Source: an uncultured Collinsella sp. (GTDB lineage: Bacteria > Actinomycetota > Coriobacteriia > Coriobacteriales > Coriobacteriaceae). From it: DNA of 46,358 nt. Each line of letters opens with the position of its first letter. The first letter of the stretch is position 1. The notes below the pieces were generated by a model. It was not told where the DNA came from, did not search any database, and saw only the letters and a program-made list of their open reading frames with translations. Location: positions 1-46,358 of the forward strand of contig UQPP01000013.1 of NCBI GenBank assembly GCA_900543025.1, written 5' to 3'. Made by a program: the position numbers and the translations under genes. This document shows, piece after piece, positions 7,946-15,583 of the stretch.

Positions 7946-9265
7946 CTATTCCTCCTCGAGCGTGACCTTGCCGCCCAGCAGGCGGTAGTGGTCAAAGAAA
8001 TCAGGATAGGACTTGTTGACGGCCTCGGCGCCGTGGATCACGACCTCGCCGGTAGCACGGCTCGCGGCGATGGCGGCCATCATGGCGATGCGGTGGTCGT
8101 TGTGCGAATCGACCTCGCCGTCGGTAAAGGCGTCGACACCCTTGATGATGAGGTCGTCGCCGGCAATGCGCACCTGTGCGCCCAGCGCGGTGAGCTCGCG
8201 GGTGGTGGTGGCCAAGCGATCGGATTCCTTGATGCGCAGGCGGGCGCAATCGCGGATGAACGTGCGGCCCTGCGCCAACGATGCCACGGCCGAGATTACG
8301 GGCACCAGGTCGGGGATGTCGTGCGCGCTCATCTCAAAGCCGGCGAGCTTGTCGGATTGCACGGTGGCGGCGTTGGTGGAGCGCACGATGCGGGCGCCAA
8401 AGCGCGAGAGCGCGGCAAGCACGTTGCGGTCACCCTGCGCGGAGCTGAGCGACACACCCTCGACGGTGATGGGGTCGGTACCGATGGCGCCGGCACACAG
8501 CCAAAAGGCGGCGTTGGACCAGTCGCCCTCGACAGCAACGTTGCCTGGAGTGCGATACGAGCCGCTGTCCACGCGGAAGTTCGTGATCTCGGGCTGGCCG
8601 TCCTTGGCGGGGATGCGCTCGACGTTGACCTCGACGCCGAAGGCCTTCATGGCCTGGATGGTCAGGTTGATATAGGGGCGGCTCTCGATAAGGCCGGTTA
8701 CCTGCACGCAGGAGGGCTGGGCCAAAAGCGGGGCTGCCAGCAGCAAGCCGGAGATGTACTGCGAGCTCACATTGCCCGGCAGGATAAAGGTGCCCGGGCG
8801 CATGCGGCCGCTTGTCTTGAGCGGGAAGCCGCCCAGACCCTGCAGGTCGCAGCCGGCGGCAATGATCTCGTCGGAGAGCGGGGAGAGGGGGCGTGCGCCC
8901 AGGCGGCCCTGGCCCACAAAGGTGGCCTCTGCCCCCAGCGCGCAGGCGACGGGCAGCATAAAGCGGAGCGTGGAGCCGCTCTCGCCGCAGTCGAGCGTGC
9001 CGCCCGCAAGTGCCTTGAGCAGGCCAAACTCAATACTCTTCATAGTGGGATGGACCTGGAAGCCGTCCTCGACGGTCTCGATGCGGGCGCCCAGCGCCGT
9101 GAGGCAACGCACCGTGGCTTCAATATCGGCGCAGGTGGTGTTGCAGGTCACGTGCGTCTCACCGTTGGCAAGAGCGGCGCAGATGATGAGGCGGTGCGCC
9201 ATCGACTTGGACGCAATGGCGGGAACGGTGCCCTTGAGCGGGGAGGGGGTGATGCGGGCTAGCAT
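7946..9265 (-). CDS. aroA: 3-phosphoshikimate 1-carboxyvinyltransferase (EPSP synthase)
   Basis: Joins shikimate-3-phosphate and PEP to give EPSP, the glyphosate-sensitive step. The protein is 439 aa with KSMAHRLIICAALANG near the N-terminus, GESGSTLRFMLP (the family's GNAGTxxR region), RDCARLRIKESDR and a NDHRIAM motif. Its ATG overlaps the aroB stop in ATGCTAG, indicating translational coupling. Confidence 0.96.
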   Translation of the reverse strand: MLARITPSPLKGTVPAIASKSMAHRLIICAALANGETHVTCNTTCADIEATVRCLTALGARIETVEDGFQVHPTMKSIEFGLLKALAGGTLDCGESGSTLRFMLPVACALGAEATFVGQGRLGARPLSPLSDEIIAAGCDLQGLGGFPLKTSGRMRPGTFILPGNVSSQYISGLLLAAPLLAQPSCVQVTGLIESRPYINLTIQAMKAFGVEVNVERIPAKDGQPEITNFRVDSGSYRTPGNVAVEGDWSNAAFWLCAGAIGTDPITVEGVSLSSAQGDRNVLAALSRFGARIVRSTNAATVQSDKLAGFEMSAHDIPDLVPVISAVASLAQGRTFIRDCARLRIKESDRLATTTRELTALGAQVRIAGDDLIIKGVDAFTDGEVDSHNDHRIAMMAAIAASRATGEVVIHGAEAVNKSYPDFFDHYRLLGGKVTLEEE

Positions 9266-10365
9266 GCGGATGCGTCTCCCTTCTGGCCGAGGCCCTCGGC
9301 AATTAAATCATGGAAGGTGGAAAGCGGCGTGCGGTCGATGCTGCAGCGACCAATGCCGTGCGGCATCACCAGGTCGATAGTGTCACCGGCGCGTTTTTTG
9401 TCGTGCAGCGCCTCGGCAAAGATAGCGTCGGCCGAAAGCTCGCAGCGGGTCTTGAGGCCATGACGGGCACAGAGCTCTTCGATGCGGTCAGGCAGCTCGG
9501 CGTCGCAAACGCCGTGTAGGGCGGCCGCACGCGTGATGATACCCATGCCGATCGACACACAGTTGCCGTGTCCCAGCTCAAAGTGCTTACAGGCCTCGAC
9601 GGCATGTCCGGCGCTGTGCCCAAAGTTGAGGAGCTTGCGCTGGTTGGTCTCGCGTTCGTCGGCAACGACCACGGCGCGCTTAATGTCGATATTGCGGGCG
9701 ATGATGAGCGCCACGCGGGCCACGTCGCGGTTCAGCAGCTCAAGCGTGAGCGGGGTCTTCTCCAGCTCGGCGAAGAGCTCGGGGTCGGCGATCACGGCGT
9801 GCTTGACGACTTCGCCGCAGCCGTCGGCGAACTGCTCGGGCGTGAGGGTGGCAAGGCATCCCACGTCAGCGATGACAACACTTGGCTGCCAAAAGGCGCC
9901 AGCTAGGTTCTTGCCGGCAGCCAGGTCGATGGCCGTCTTGCCGCCCACCGACGAGTCCACCATAGCGAGCAGACTCGTGGGGATCTGCACAAACTTGCAG
10001 CCGCGCATGTAGGTGGCGGCCACAAAGCCAGCCACGTCGCCCACGACGCCGCCGCCGAGTGCCACGATCACGTCGGAGCGCGAAAGCTCGTGCTCGGCTA
10101 CAAACTCAAGAATGGCAACGTAGGTCTCGGCGCGCTTGTGTACCTCGCCGGCCTCGAAGGTGCAAATGCTTACCTCATAGCCTGACGCCTCCAGGCTCTG
10201 CTTAACGGGCATCTGGTAGAGCGGGCCCACGTTGGTGTCCGTCACGATGACGGCCTTGGTGCCACCGGCAGTGGCGCGCACGAGCGGCCCCGCCTGCTCC
10301 AGCAAAAACGTGCCAACATGCACCTGGTAGGGGCGTGAAGTGTCGATATCGATGGTAATCGCCAT
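9259..10365 (-). CDS. aroB: 3-dehydroquinate synthase
   Basis: Cyclises DAHP to 3-dehydroquinate with catalytic NAD+ and a divalent metal. The 368-aa protein carries ALGGGVVGDVAGFVAATYMRG-type glycine-rich NAD motif, PTSLLAMVDSSVGGKTAID, and the metal ligands in GEVVKHA and NFGHSAGHAVE. GAAAGGA lies about ten bases before the ATG. A 36-bp gap follows tyrA, and its last seven bases overlap aroA. Confidence 0.96.
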   Translation of the reverse strand: MAITIDIDTSRPYQVHVGTFLLEQAGPLVRATAGGTKAVIVTDTNVGPLYQMPVKQSLEASGYEVSICTFEAGEVHKRAETYVAILEFVAEHELSRSDVIVALGGGVVGDVAGFVAATYMRGCKFVQIPTSLLAMVDSSVGGKTAIDLAAGKNLAGAFWQPSVVIADVGCLATLTPEQFADGCGEVVKHAVIADPELFAELEKTPLTLELLNRDVARVALIIARNIDIKRAVVVADERETNQRKLLNFGHSAGHAVEACKHFELGHGNCVSIGMGIITRAAALHGVCDAELPDRIEELCARHGLKTRCELSADAIFAEALHDKKRAGDTIDLVMPHGIGRCSIDRTPLSTFHDLIAEGLGQKGDASAC

Positions 10366-10401
10366 AAGCTTCGGTCCTTTCGACCTGGCGTGATAGGTGG
10401 T

Positions 10402-11316
10402 CTAGTGGGAGGCCTCGTCGTCGAGCGCGCGCTTAATGTGGTCGCCCTCGGCAAGGAGATTCTCCAGATAGCGCTGGTCGCGGTCTTTGAGCGCTCGGCT
10501 GTAGGCGCCAAGCGACTCGATCAGATGGTCGATTTCGAAGGCGAGCGCGTCGGCGTCGTCGATCATGAGCTCGGACCACATTTGCGGGTTGAGGTGCGCC
10601 ACGCGGGTGAGATCGCGATAGCTACCGGCCGAAAAGCCGTGGTGGACCTGGGCAGTGGGGCTTTTGACGTAGGCGTTGGATACCACGTGCGCAAGCTGGC
10701 TCGTAAACGCGATGACGCGGTCGTGCTCGGTGGCGGTGGTCACGCTGAACTTGCCAAACCCCAAGGGACGCACCATCTCGCGAACCTGGCCCAAGAGCTC
10801 CAGCTTAAGAGCATCGTCTACCGCAGGCGGAACGAGCACGAGCGGTGCGCCCTGGAACAGGTCGGCGCTGGAATGGGCGTAGCCCGAGAACTGGGTGCCC
10901 GCCATGGGGTGCGCGCCCACAAAGTAAAAGCCGTGCTCTCGTGCGAGCTCAAAGGCCCGCTCACACACGATGCCCTTCACACCCACGGTGTCGATCACCA
11001 CGGGGCCCATAATGGCATCGGTGTCGGTGGCGTCGGCGAGCGCCTGAGCGTGGGCCTCGAGCCACTCGATGCATGCCTCGGGATAGCAGGCAAGGACGAT
11101 GATGTCGCACTCGCCGAGCGTCTCGTCGTTGAGCTCGCCGGCGACGGTACCCATGCTGGCGGCCGTCATCACGTCATCGTCGGGGTCCCAGGCAAGCACG
11201 CGAACGCCCGCCTGCGCATAGCCGCGGGCAAAGCTGCCGCCGATGAGGCCCAGGCCCACGATGCCGGCGCACTTGGGTCCACCCTGGTTGACGCGTGCGT
11301 TTCTCACCGTACCCAT
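10402..11316 (-). CDS. tyrA: Prephenate dehydrogenase
   Basis: Oxidatively decarboxylates prephenate to 4-hydroxyphenylpyruvate, the tyrosine branch. The 304-aa protein starts with a short tail and the NAD-binding motif GIVGLGLIGGSFARG, then has HPMAGTQFSGY and a helical dimerisation region. No ACT domain is fused, so feedback by tyrosine is not evident. It starts three bases after the aroF stop, with AGGAG inside the end of aroF. Confidence 0.92.
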   Translation of the reverse strand: MGTVRNARVNQGGPKCAGIVGLGLIGGSFARGYAQAGVRVLAWDPDDDVMTAASMGTVAGELNDETLGECDIIVLACYPEACIEWLEAHAQALADATDTDAIMGPVVIDTVGVKGIVCERAFELAREHGFYFVGAHPMAGTQFSGYAHSSADLFQGAPLVLVPPAVDDALKLELLGQVREMVRPLGFGKFSVTTATEHDRVIAFTSQLAHVVSNAYVKSPTAQVHHGFSAGSYRDLTRVAHLNPQMWSELMIDDADALAFEIDHLIESLGAYSRALKDRDQRYLENLLAEGDHIKRALDDEASH

Positions 11317-11319
11317 GGG

Positions 11320-12345
11320 TTACTCCTGAACGGTCTCTTGGCAGACGACCTCGCGGATGGCGCGGATGCGGCGCATGGTGTCGTCGAACTGGTCGGGGGT
11401 GAGGGCCTGAGCACCGTCGGACCAAGCGTTGCTCGGGTCGTCGTGGACCTCGATCTCCAGACCGTTGGCGCCGCAGGCAGTCGCGGCGAGCGCCATGGGC
11501 TCGACATAGCGGGTGTAGCCGGTGGCGTGGCTGGGGTCGGCGACGACGGGCAGGTGCGACAGGTGGTGCAGCACCGGCACGGCGTTGAGGTCGAAGGTAT
11601 TGCGGGTGCGGGTCTCGAAGGTGCGGATGCCGCGCTCACACAGGATGACGTTGTCGTTGCCCTCGCTCATGATGTACTCGGCAGCCATGAGCAGCTCGTC
11701 GACGGTGCCGGACATGCCGCGCTTGAGCAGGATCGGGGTCTTGGTCTTGCCGACCTCCTTGAGCAGGGGGAAGTTCTGCGCGTTGCGGGCGCCGATCTGC
11801 ATGACGTCGATTTTCTTATCCAAGAAGACCTGCACGTCGCGCGGGTCCATGATCTCGGTGACGATCGGCATGTCGAGCTCGGCGGATGCCTCGCATAGCA
11901 GGTCCAGGCCGGCGGGGCCCATGCCCTGATAGGCGTAGGGGGAGGTGCGGGGCTTGTAGGCGCCACCGCGCAGCATCGTGGCGCCGGCGGCCTTCACGCG
12001 GCGTGCGATGTGGATGAGGTTCTCGCCCTCGACGGAGCAGGGGCCGGCGATGACCTGGAACTGGTCGCCGCCGATCTTGACGCCGTGGCCGCAGTCGATG
12101 ACGGAGTCCTCGGGGTGGAACTTGCGGTTGGCACGCTTAAAGGGCTCTGAGACGCGCTGCACGCGCTCGACGACATCCATGGACTCGAGCAGAAACGGGT
12201 CGATCTTGGTCGTATCGCCCACAAGGCCGATGATGGTCTCGTTCTCGCCGCGCGAGACGTCGGTCTTGAGACCCTTCTTCTCAATCCAGCTGACGATATG
12301 GCCGACGGCCTCGTCGCTGGCGCTCTGCTTTAAAATCGCAATCAT
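11320..12345 (-). CDS. aroF: 3-deoxy-7-phosphoheptulonate (DAHP) synthase, type I-beta
   Basis: Condenses PEP and erythrose-4-phosphate, the entry step of aromatic synthesis. The core has AGPCSVEG, KPRTSPYAYQGMG, KRGMSGT and DPSHATGY. The first ~70 residues form the ferredoxin-like domain found in Thermotoga-type enzymes, where it mediates Tyr/Phe feedback. Start ATG 12345 (341 aa) is chosen because this domain begins there and GAGAGG lies upstream; 16 extra in-frame codons precede it. It is the first gene of the aro operon. Confidence 0.95.
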   Translation of the reverse strand: MIAILKQSASDEAVGHIVSWIEKKGLKTDVSRGENETIIGLVGDTTKIDPFLLESMDVVERVQRVSEPFKRANRKFHPEDSVIDCGHGVKIGGDQFQVIAGPCSVEGENLIHIARRVKAAGATMLRGGAYKPRTSPYAYQGMGPAGLDLLCEASAELDMPIVTEIMDPRDVQVFLDKKIDVMQIGARNAQNFPLLKEVGKTKTPILLKRGMSGTVDELLMAAEYIMSEGNDNVILCERGIRTFETRTRNTFDLNAVPVLHHLSHLPVVADPSHATGYTRYVEPMALAATACGANGLEIEVHDDPSNAWSDGAQALTPDQFDDTMRRIRAIREVVCQETVQE

Positions 12346-12421
12346 GGTGTGCCTCTCACCTCGATGGATAGCTCTTGCAAAAACGGCCCGCATCGCGAGC
12401 CGTTATATATGTGCATGAGAG

Positions 12422-12458
12422 TTTATACTAATTGTTTCACTTTTGCGTTCTAAAGTGA
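12422..12458 (-). promoter_or_regulatory. Putative aro operon promoter with inverted repeat
   Basis: Minus-strand TATAAA (plus 12422-12427) could be a -10. Just upstream is an inverted repeat, TCACTTT-8-AAAGTGA (12437-12443 and 12452-12458), placed where a -35 and operator would lie. No convincing -35 hexamer is seen. Its role as a repressor site is a guess. Confidence 0.35.
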
Positions 12459-12506
12459 GCCTCTGCGCCGTGTCTTCCTCGGAATTGCAAAGCTTTTTCT
12501 ATTCTT

Positions 12507-12536
12507 TTGTTAGCCCGTGGCGCACTTGGGTATAAT
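12507..12536 (+). promoter_or_regulatory. Promoter of tRNA-Arg(CCG)
   Basis: TTGTTA (12507-12512) and a consensus TATAAT (12531-12536) are 18 bp apart, with the tRNA starting 12 bp after the -10. Confidence 0.75.
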
Positions 12537-12547
12537 GCCAACCGTTC

Positions 12548-12624
12548 GCCCTATTAGCTCAGGGGATTAGAGCGTCTGCCTCCGGAGCAGAAGGCCGTTG
12601 GTTCGAATCCAACATGGGGCACCA
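12548..12624 (+). tRNA. tRNA-Arg (anticodon CCG), prophage insertion site
   Basis: Seventy-seven bases with encoded CCA. Acceptor GCCCTAT/ATGGGGC has one T-G pair, the anticodon stem TCTGC/GCAGA is perfect, and the loop is CTCCGGA. The T arm is GTTGG-TTCGAAT-CCAAC. It abuts the prophage, and the recombinase gene reads through it on the other strand. Confidence 0.95.
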
Positions 12625-14046
12625 GACTGATTCAGTGCGAACTCGTGAGAGGACAAGCCTCGCGGGTTCGCACTTTTCTGTTTCGTAGTTGAGCGTTACC
12701 ACGCACTGGTCATCGAAGACCATGACCTGATACACGAAGGCATCGAGCAAGTCGGCATCTGAAAGCGTGGCCCCGAACTGCAAGAAGTCGGCGAAGTCCT
12801 CCGGGTCTATCTGCTTTGCCTCAAGGGTCTTCAGGTCGTGCTCCGCCCTGCGCTTCTGCACCTCCAGCTGGTCGATGCGTTCGCGCGTACCGGGCGGGAT
12901 GATGCCCTGCTCTATCGCCTTGAGGATGTTCGCCAGAGCCTTTTCTGCCTCGTTCAGCGCCTTCGTGGCGCGCTTGCGCTCCGCTTCGACTTCGGCATCA
13001 TTCTGGCCATCTAGGAGCAGATGGGCGATCTCAACGGCCTTCTCCCGGCTTTCAAGCATCTCGCGCAGAGCGCGCACGGTCTCCGCCTCCAACCAGTCTC
13101 GCCGCACCGGCTTCACGTCCTTGCAGTTGGTGCACTTGTAGTACTCGTACTTCACGTCCTTCCAGCCGCGTCCCGACACGCCGGGCATGTTGCGGCCGCA
13201 CTCCGAGCATATGACGCGGCCGGATAGCGCGAAGTCGCCCCAGTGCTCGTTCTTGCGCTGCTTCTTGCCCTGCACGTGCTGCGCGCGGTAGAAGGTGTCG
13301 TCATCGATGATCCTAGGCATGCCGTCCTCCTGCCTGATTCCGCCCCACTCGTATATGCCGAGGTACTTCTCGTTGTGAACCATGTTGTAGACCATGCCGT
13401 AGCTGCACGGCCTCCCGGTGTACGTCAGCACCCCGCGCTCCGCCAGATCGCTTGCGATGTGGTTTATGGCCTCGCCCGCTATCCTCCGGCGGAACACCTC
13501 GCGCACGACCTCCGCCTCCTCCGGGACGATCTCATAGCGGTCGTTCTCGTCCCTGCGGTAGCCGTAGCACCGCACGCCGTTGGTCTTGCACTGAAGGGCG
13601 TTGCCCTCCATGCCGCGCCGCGTCTTGCGGGCCACGTCCAAGGAGAAGTAGGCCGCCTGACCCTCAAGTATCTTCTCCATCAGGATGCCCTCGGGGCCGT
13701 CCGGGATGTACTCAAGGGCAGACTTTACCTGCACGCCCTTCTGCTCTAGCTGCTTCTTGTATATCGCCGGGTCGTACTTCGCCCGCGAGAAGCGCTCCAT
13801 CATGTACACCACGACGTAATCGCTCTCCGGGGCGTTGGCTATCATCTTCTGGAACTGCGGGCGGTCATCCGTCCTGCCGCTCATGGCGTAATCTGCATAC
13901 ACGCCAACGACCTCTATGCCCTCGCGCTGGCAGTAGTCGTTGCACACGCGCAGCTGGTCATCGATAGACGCCTCGCGCTGCTTGGAGCATGAGAATCGTG
14001 CGTATATGACGGCAGTCTTGGGGCCGCTGCTCCCCTTGCCTGTCAT
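12559..14046 (-). CDS. Large serine recombinase (phage integrase)
   Basis: Integrates and excises the prophage by serine recombination. The 495 residues contain a resolvase domain (about 10-155) with nucleophile Ser19 in YARFS and Arg85/Arg88 in ERFSR, and a recombinase domain (about 170-275). A zinc ribbon follows (CxxC at 280-283 and 305-308), then a coiled coil (about 350-410). The ATG is preceded by AAGGAGG. Unusually, codons 475-495 are antisense to tRNA-Arg(CCG), and the TGA lies in the D arm of the tRNA. The C-terminus therefore depends on the integrated junction. It is the last gene of the leftward lysogeny operon. Confidence 0.95.
   Translation of the reverse strand: MTGKGSSGPKTAVIYARFSCSKQREASIDDQLRVCNDYCQREGIEVVGVYADYAMSGRTDDRPQFQKMIANAPESDYVVVYMMERFSRAKYDPAIYKKQLEQKGVQVKSALEYIPDGPEGILMEKILEGQAAYFSLDVARKTRRGMEGNALQCKTNGVRCYGYRRDENDRYEIVPEEAEVVREVFRRRIAGEAINHIASDLAERGVLTYTGRPCSYGMVYNMVHNEKYLGIYEWGGIRQEDGMPRIIDDDTFYRAQHVQGKKQRKNEHWGDFALSGRVICSECGRNMPGVSGRGWKDVKYEYYKCTNCKDVKPVRRDWLEAETVRALREMLESREKAVEIAHLLLDGQNDAEVEAERKRATKALNEAEKALANILKAIEQGIIPPGTRERIDQLEVQKRRAEHDLKTLEAKQIDPEDFADFLQFGATLSDADLLDAFVYQVMVFDDQCVVTLNYETEKCEPARLVLSRVRTESVWCPMLDSNQRPSAPEADALIP
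12600..12640. other. Probable attL, left prophage junction
   Basis: The prophage begins at or just after the 3' end of tRNA-Arg(CCG): the recombinase is the first phage gene, and no host gene lies between. The right junction is outside the window, so the exact core cannot be defined by comparison. Confidence 0.55.
12635..12677 (+). terminator. Terminator downstream of tRNA-Arg(CCG), inside the recombinase gene
   Basis: A 15-bp stem with two G-T pairs (arms 12635-12649 and 12659-12673) is followed by TTTTCTG. It points away from the tRNA and lies antisense in the recombinase 3' coding region. Confidence 0.65.
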
Positions 14047-14079
14047 AATGATGCTGCCTCCTTTCAGGAGGGTTTGGTT

Positions 14080-14114
14080 GCCCCGGTGATGTGTCTTGGA
14101 GGACGCACCGGGGC
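14080..14114. other. Hairpin between lipoprotein and recombinase genes
   Basis: A perfect 9-bp stem (GCCCCGGTG / CACCGGGGC) has a 17-nt loop. T-rich sequence follows only on the plus strand, so for the leftward operon it is at best a weak attenuator. Confidence 0.45.
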
Positions 14115-14121
14115 TTCTTCT

Positions 14122-14478
14122 TTATTCGGCCTTCCCCAGCGCCTCGCGCAGCTGGTCGATGTAGTCCATGGCACCGTCTCCGTTGTCCATGGCAATGGAG
14201 ATGGCAGCGCCTTGGATGCCCTCAAGTATCTCCGCGTCGTTCTCCTGCTGGCTCTCGACGTTGCGCGCCTCCACGCTCAACGTTTGTAGCTGCGTTTGCA
14301 GGTCATCGGAGAACAGGTCGTTGGCGTCGAGAGCTGCGTCGATTTGCTCCAAGGCGTCGCAACCTATGTCGTACATCTCCTGCGAGGTGTTTTCCGGGAG
14401 GCTTTGTTGCGCAGAGCACGCCGACAGAGCTACAGCCGACGCGAACGCAACAGCGCAAATGGCTTTCCCAAACCGCAT
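14122..14478 (-). CDS. Small prophage lipoprotein
   Basis: The 118-aa protein has a classic lipoprotein signal: a basic start, a hydrophobic Ala-rich stretch and a lipobox ending LSAC with Cys near residue 21. The mature part is acidic and helical, with no recognised domain. It starts 11 bp after the repressor gene, with GGAGA upstream, and so is likely made in the lysogen. Surface lipoproteins in this position are often superinfection-exclusion or lysogenic-conversion factors; that role is inferred from position only. Confidence 0.8.
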   Translation of the reverse strand: MRFGKAICAVAFASAVALSACSAQQSLPENTSQEMYDIGCDALEQIDAALDANDLFSDDLQTQLQTLSVEARNVESQQENDAEILEGIQGAAISIAMDNGDGAMDYIDQLREALGKAE

Positions 14479-14489
14479 TTCAAATTCTC

Positions 14490-14750
14490 CTATCTTTCAA
14501 ACAGCCCATCCTCATACCTGTCCTGCATGATCTGCCCCTCCGGGTCTTCATAGGTCATACGCGCCATTTCCTCAAGAGAAACGCCAAGCGCATCTGCAAT
14601 GGCCTTGGCTTTTCCAAGCGTAGGCTCCTTGGCCCTTCCCTTTAGAAGTGCGTTGATGGTTGATCTTGGAGAACCAATCTCATGCGCGAGTTCCGCAGGC
14701 GTCATTCCCTGTTGCTCAAGGTAGTACGCAAGTACCTTTCCGTACTCCAT
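14490..14750 (-). CDS. XRE-family phage repressor (CI-like)
   Basis: An 86-aa Cro/CI-type helix-turn-helix protein; the HTH spans about residues 16-45 (MTPAELAHEIGSPRSTINALL). The short acidic tail has no peptidase domain, so it would not be self-cleaved like lambda CI. It is divergent from the Cro-like gene across a three-operator region and probably holds the lytic operon silent. It is the first gene of the repressor-lipoprotein-recombinase operon. Confidence 0.85.
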   Translation of the reverse strand: MEYGKVLAYYLEQQGMTPAELAHEIGSPRSTINALLKGRAKEPTLGKAKAIADALGVSLEEMARMTYEDPEGQIMQDRYEDGLFER

Positions 14751-14783
14751 CTCACGCCTCTCTTAGAGTCCAATTATTTACAC

Positions 14784-14851
14784 GTACAAAGTATTGCACG
14801 GTGCAAAACTTTTTACAATACTAATACGCGTACAAAGTTTTGTACGCGTAT
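14784..14851. promoter_or_regulatory. Immunity operator region with three related sites
   Basis: Three 16-bp sites match GTRCAAA-N2-TTTGTAC to different degrees: 14784-14799, 14801-14816 and 14830-14845 (perfect). The third sits inside a 28-bp palindrome with 13-bp arms (14824-14836 and 14839-14851) that abuts the cro ribosome site. The layout resembles lambda OR. Promoter hexamers are ambiguous; TTGCAC at 14794-14799 is a possible rightward -35. Confidence 0.75.
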
Positions 14852-14863
14852 GAAAGGAGAGGT

Positions 14864-15076
14864 ATGACCCTGCAAGAGAGAGTTGGCCAGTATATTGAGG
14901 CCAGCCAGACCACGATGGGCGCGGTTGCCGATCAAATCGGAATCAGCCGCTCTTCGCTTTTCAACAAGCTGCGAGGCTCCAACGAGTTCAGCTTGTCGGA
15001 AGCCTTCAGCCTGTCGCGCATCCTCGGCGTGTCTCTGGACGAGTTCTACCAGCTCGCAAATGAGCAGCCAGCCTAA
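14864..15076 (+). CDS. XRE-family Cro-like regulator
   Basis: A 70-aa helix-turn-helix protein (HTH about residues 14-45, GAVADQIGISRSSLFNKLRG). Start ATG 14864 follows AAAGGAGAGG; the frame is open eight codons further upstream, into the operator palindrome. First gene of the rightward early operon and opposite the repressor, so probably the lytic switch protein. Its stop overlaps the next start (TAATG). Confidence 0.83.
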   Translation: MTLQERVGQYIEASQTTMGAVADQIGISRSSLFNKLRGSNEFSLSEAFSLSRILGVSLDEFYQLANEQPA

Positions 15077-15180
15077 TGGGAGCCAAGGCAATGAAACCAG
15101 AGGAGCGTCTTGCATACATGTGCCGCAAGCTCATGGCCCTTTACCGCCAGTGGCTCCTTGAGGGGAGACCAGTCAGGTGA
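15076..15180 (+). CDS. 34-aa hypothetical phage protein
   Basis: A short frame whose ATG overlaps the cro stop (TAATG) and whose TGA overlaps the next start (GTGA), which supports real, coupled translation. Basic and helical, with two internal Met; no motif recognised. Confidence 0.6.
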   Translation: MGAKAMKPEERLAYMCRKLMALYRQWLLEGRPVR

Positions 15181-15542
15181 AGTGGACTACCAGAAAGCTC
15201 AAGTACCTCGCCGACCACGCGAACGAGGGAGCAGAGGCGATAGCCGAAGCCCTCAACTGCTCGCCGCACGCCGTTGAGGTTCAGGCCAGCCGGTACGGAA
15301 TCTCCCTCCGCAAGGTCTGGCAGTGCCCAAAGTGCGGCATGCGCGTTCGCAAGCCACTCTCCCCGAAAACCGGTTGGTGTGCGTCCTGCTCGAAGGAGCT
15401 GCGCAACGAGGAGATCGCCGAAGAGGTGCGCGAGTTAGAGGAGGAGGTGAGGCGGGAGGAAAGGGTCAACCGCGAGCGCCAACGCCTTTATAGCGCCAAG
15501 CACAGGCACAAGAAAGCGCTCAAGAAAATGAGAAGTAAATGA
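15177..15542 (+). CDS. HTH/zinc-ribbon phage protein
   Basis: The 121-aa protein has an N-terminal helical region resembling a SANT/HTH DNA-binding fold (TTRKLKYLADHANEGAEAIA). A four-cysteine zinc ribbon follows (CPKCG near 50 and CASC near 68), then a highly charged coiled coil with a basic end. GTG start overlaps the preceding stop. Likely a DNA-binding regulator; the target is unknown. Confidence 0.7.
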   Translation: MKWTTRKLKYLADHANEGAEAIAEALNCSPHAVEVQASRYGISLRKVWQCPKCGMRVRKPLSPKTGWCASCSKELRNEEIAEEVRELEEEVRREERVNRERQRLYSAKHRHKKALKKMRSK

Positions 15543-15583
15543 GAACCACCTATCTACCAGCGAAAACGCAGAAAGGAGTAAAG

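Noticed and set aside
7670..9262. A 530-codon plus-strand open frame
   Set aside because: Antisense to aroC/aroA, no recognisable domain, and Ala/Gly/Arg-rich as expected for GC-rich shadows.
10390..11898. A 502-codon plus-strand open frame
   Set aside because: Antisense to tyrA and aroF, whose protein motifs are complete; no domain of its own.
12625..14046. A transposon rather than a phage, because of the serine recombinase
   Set aside because: The complete packaging, head and tail gene series that follows shows a prophage.
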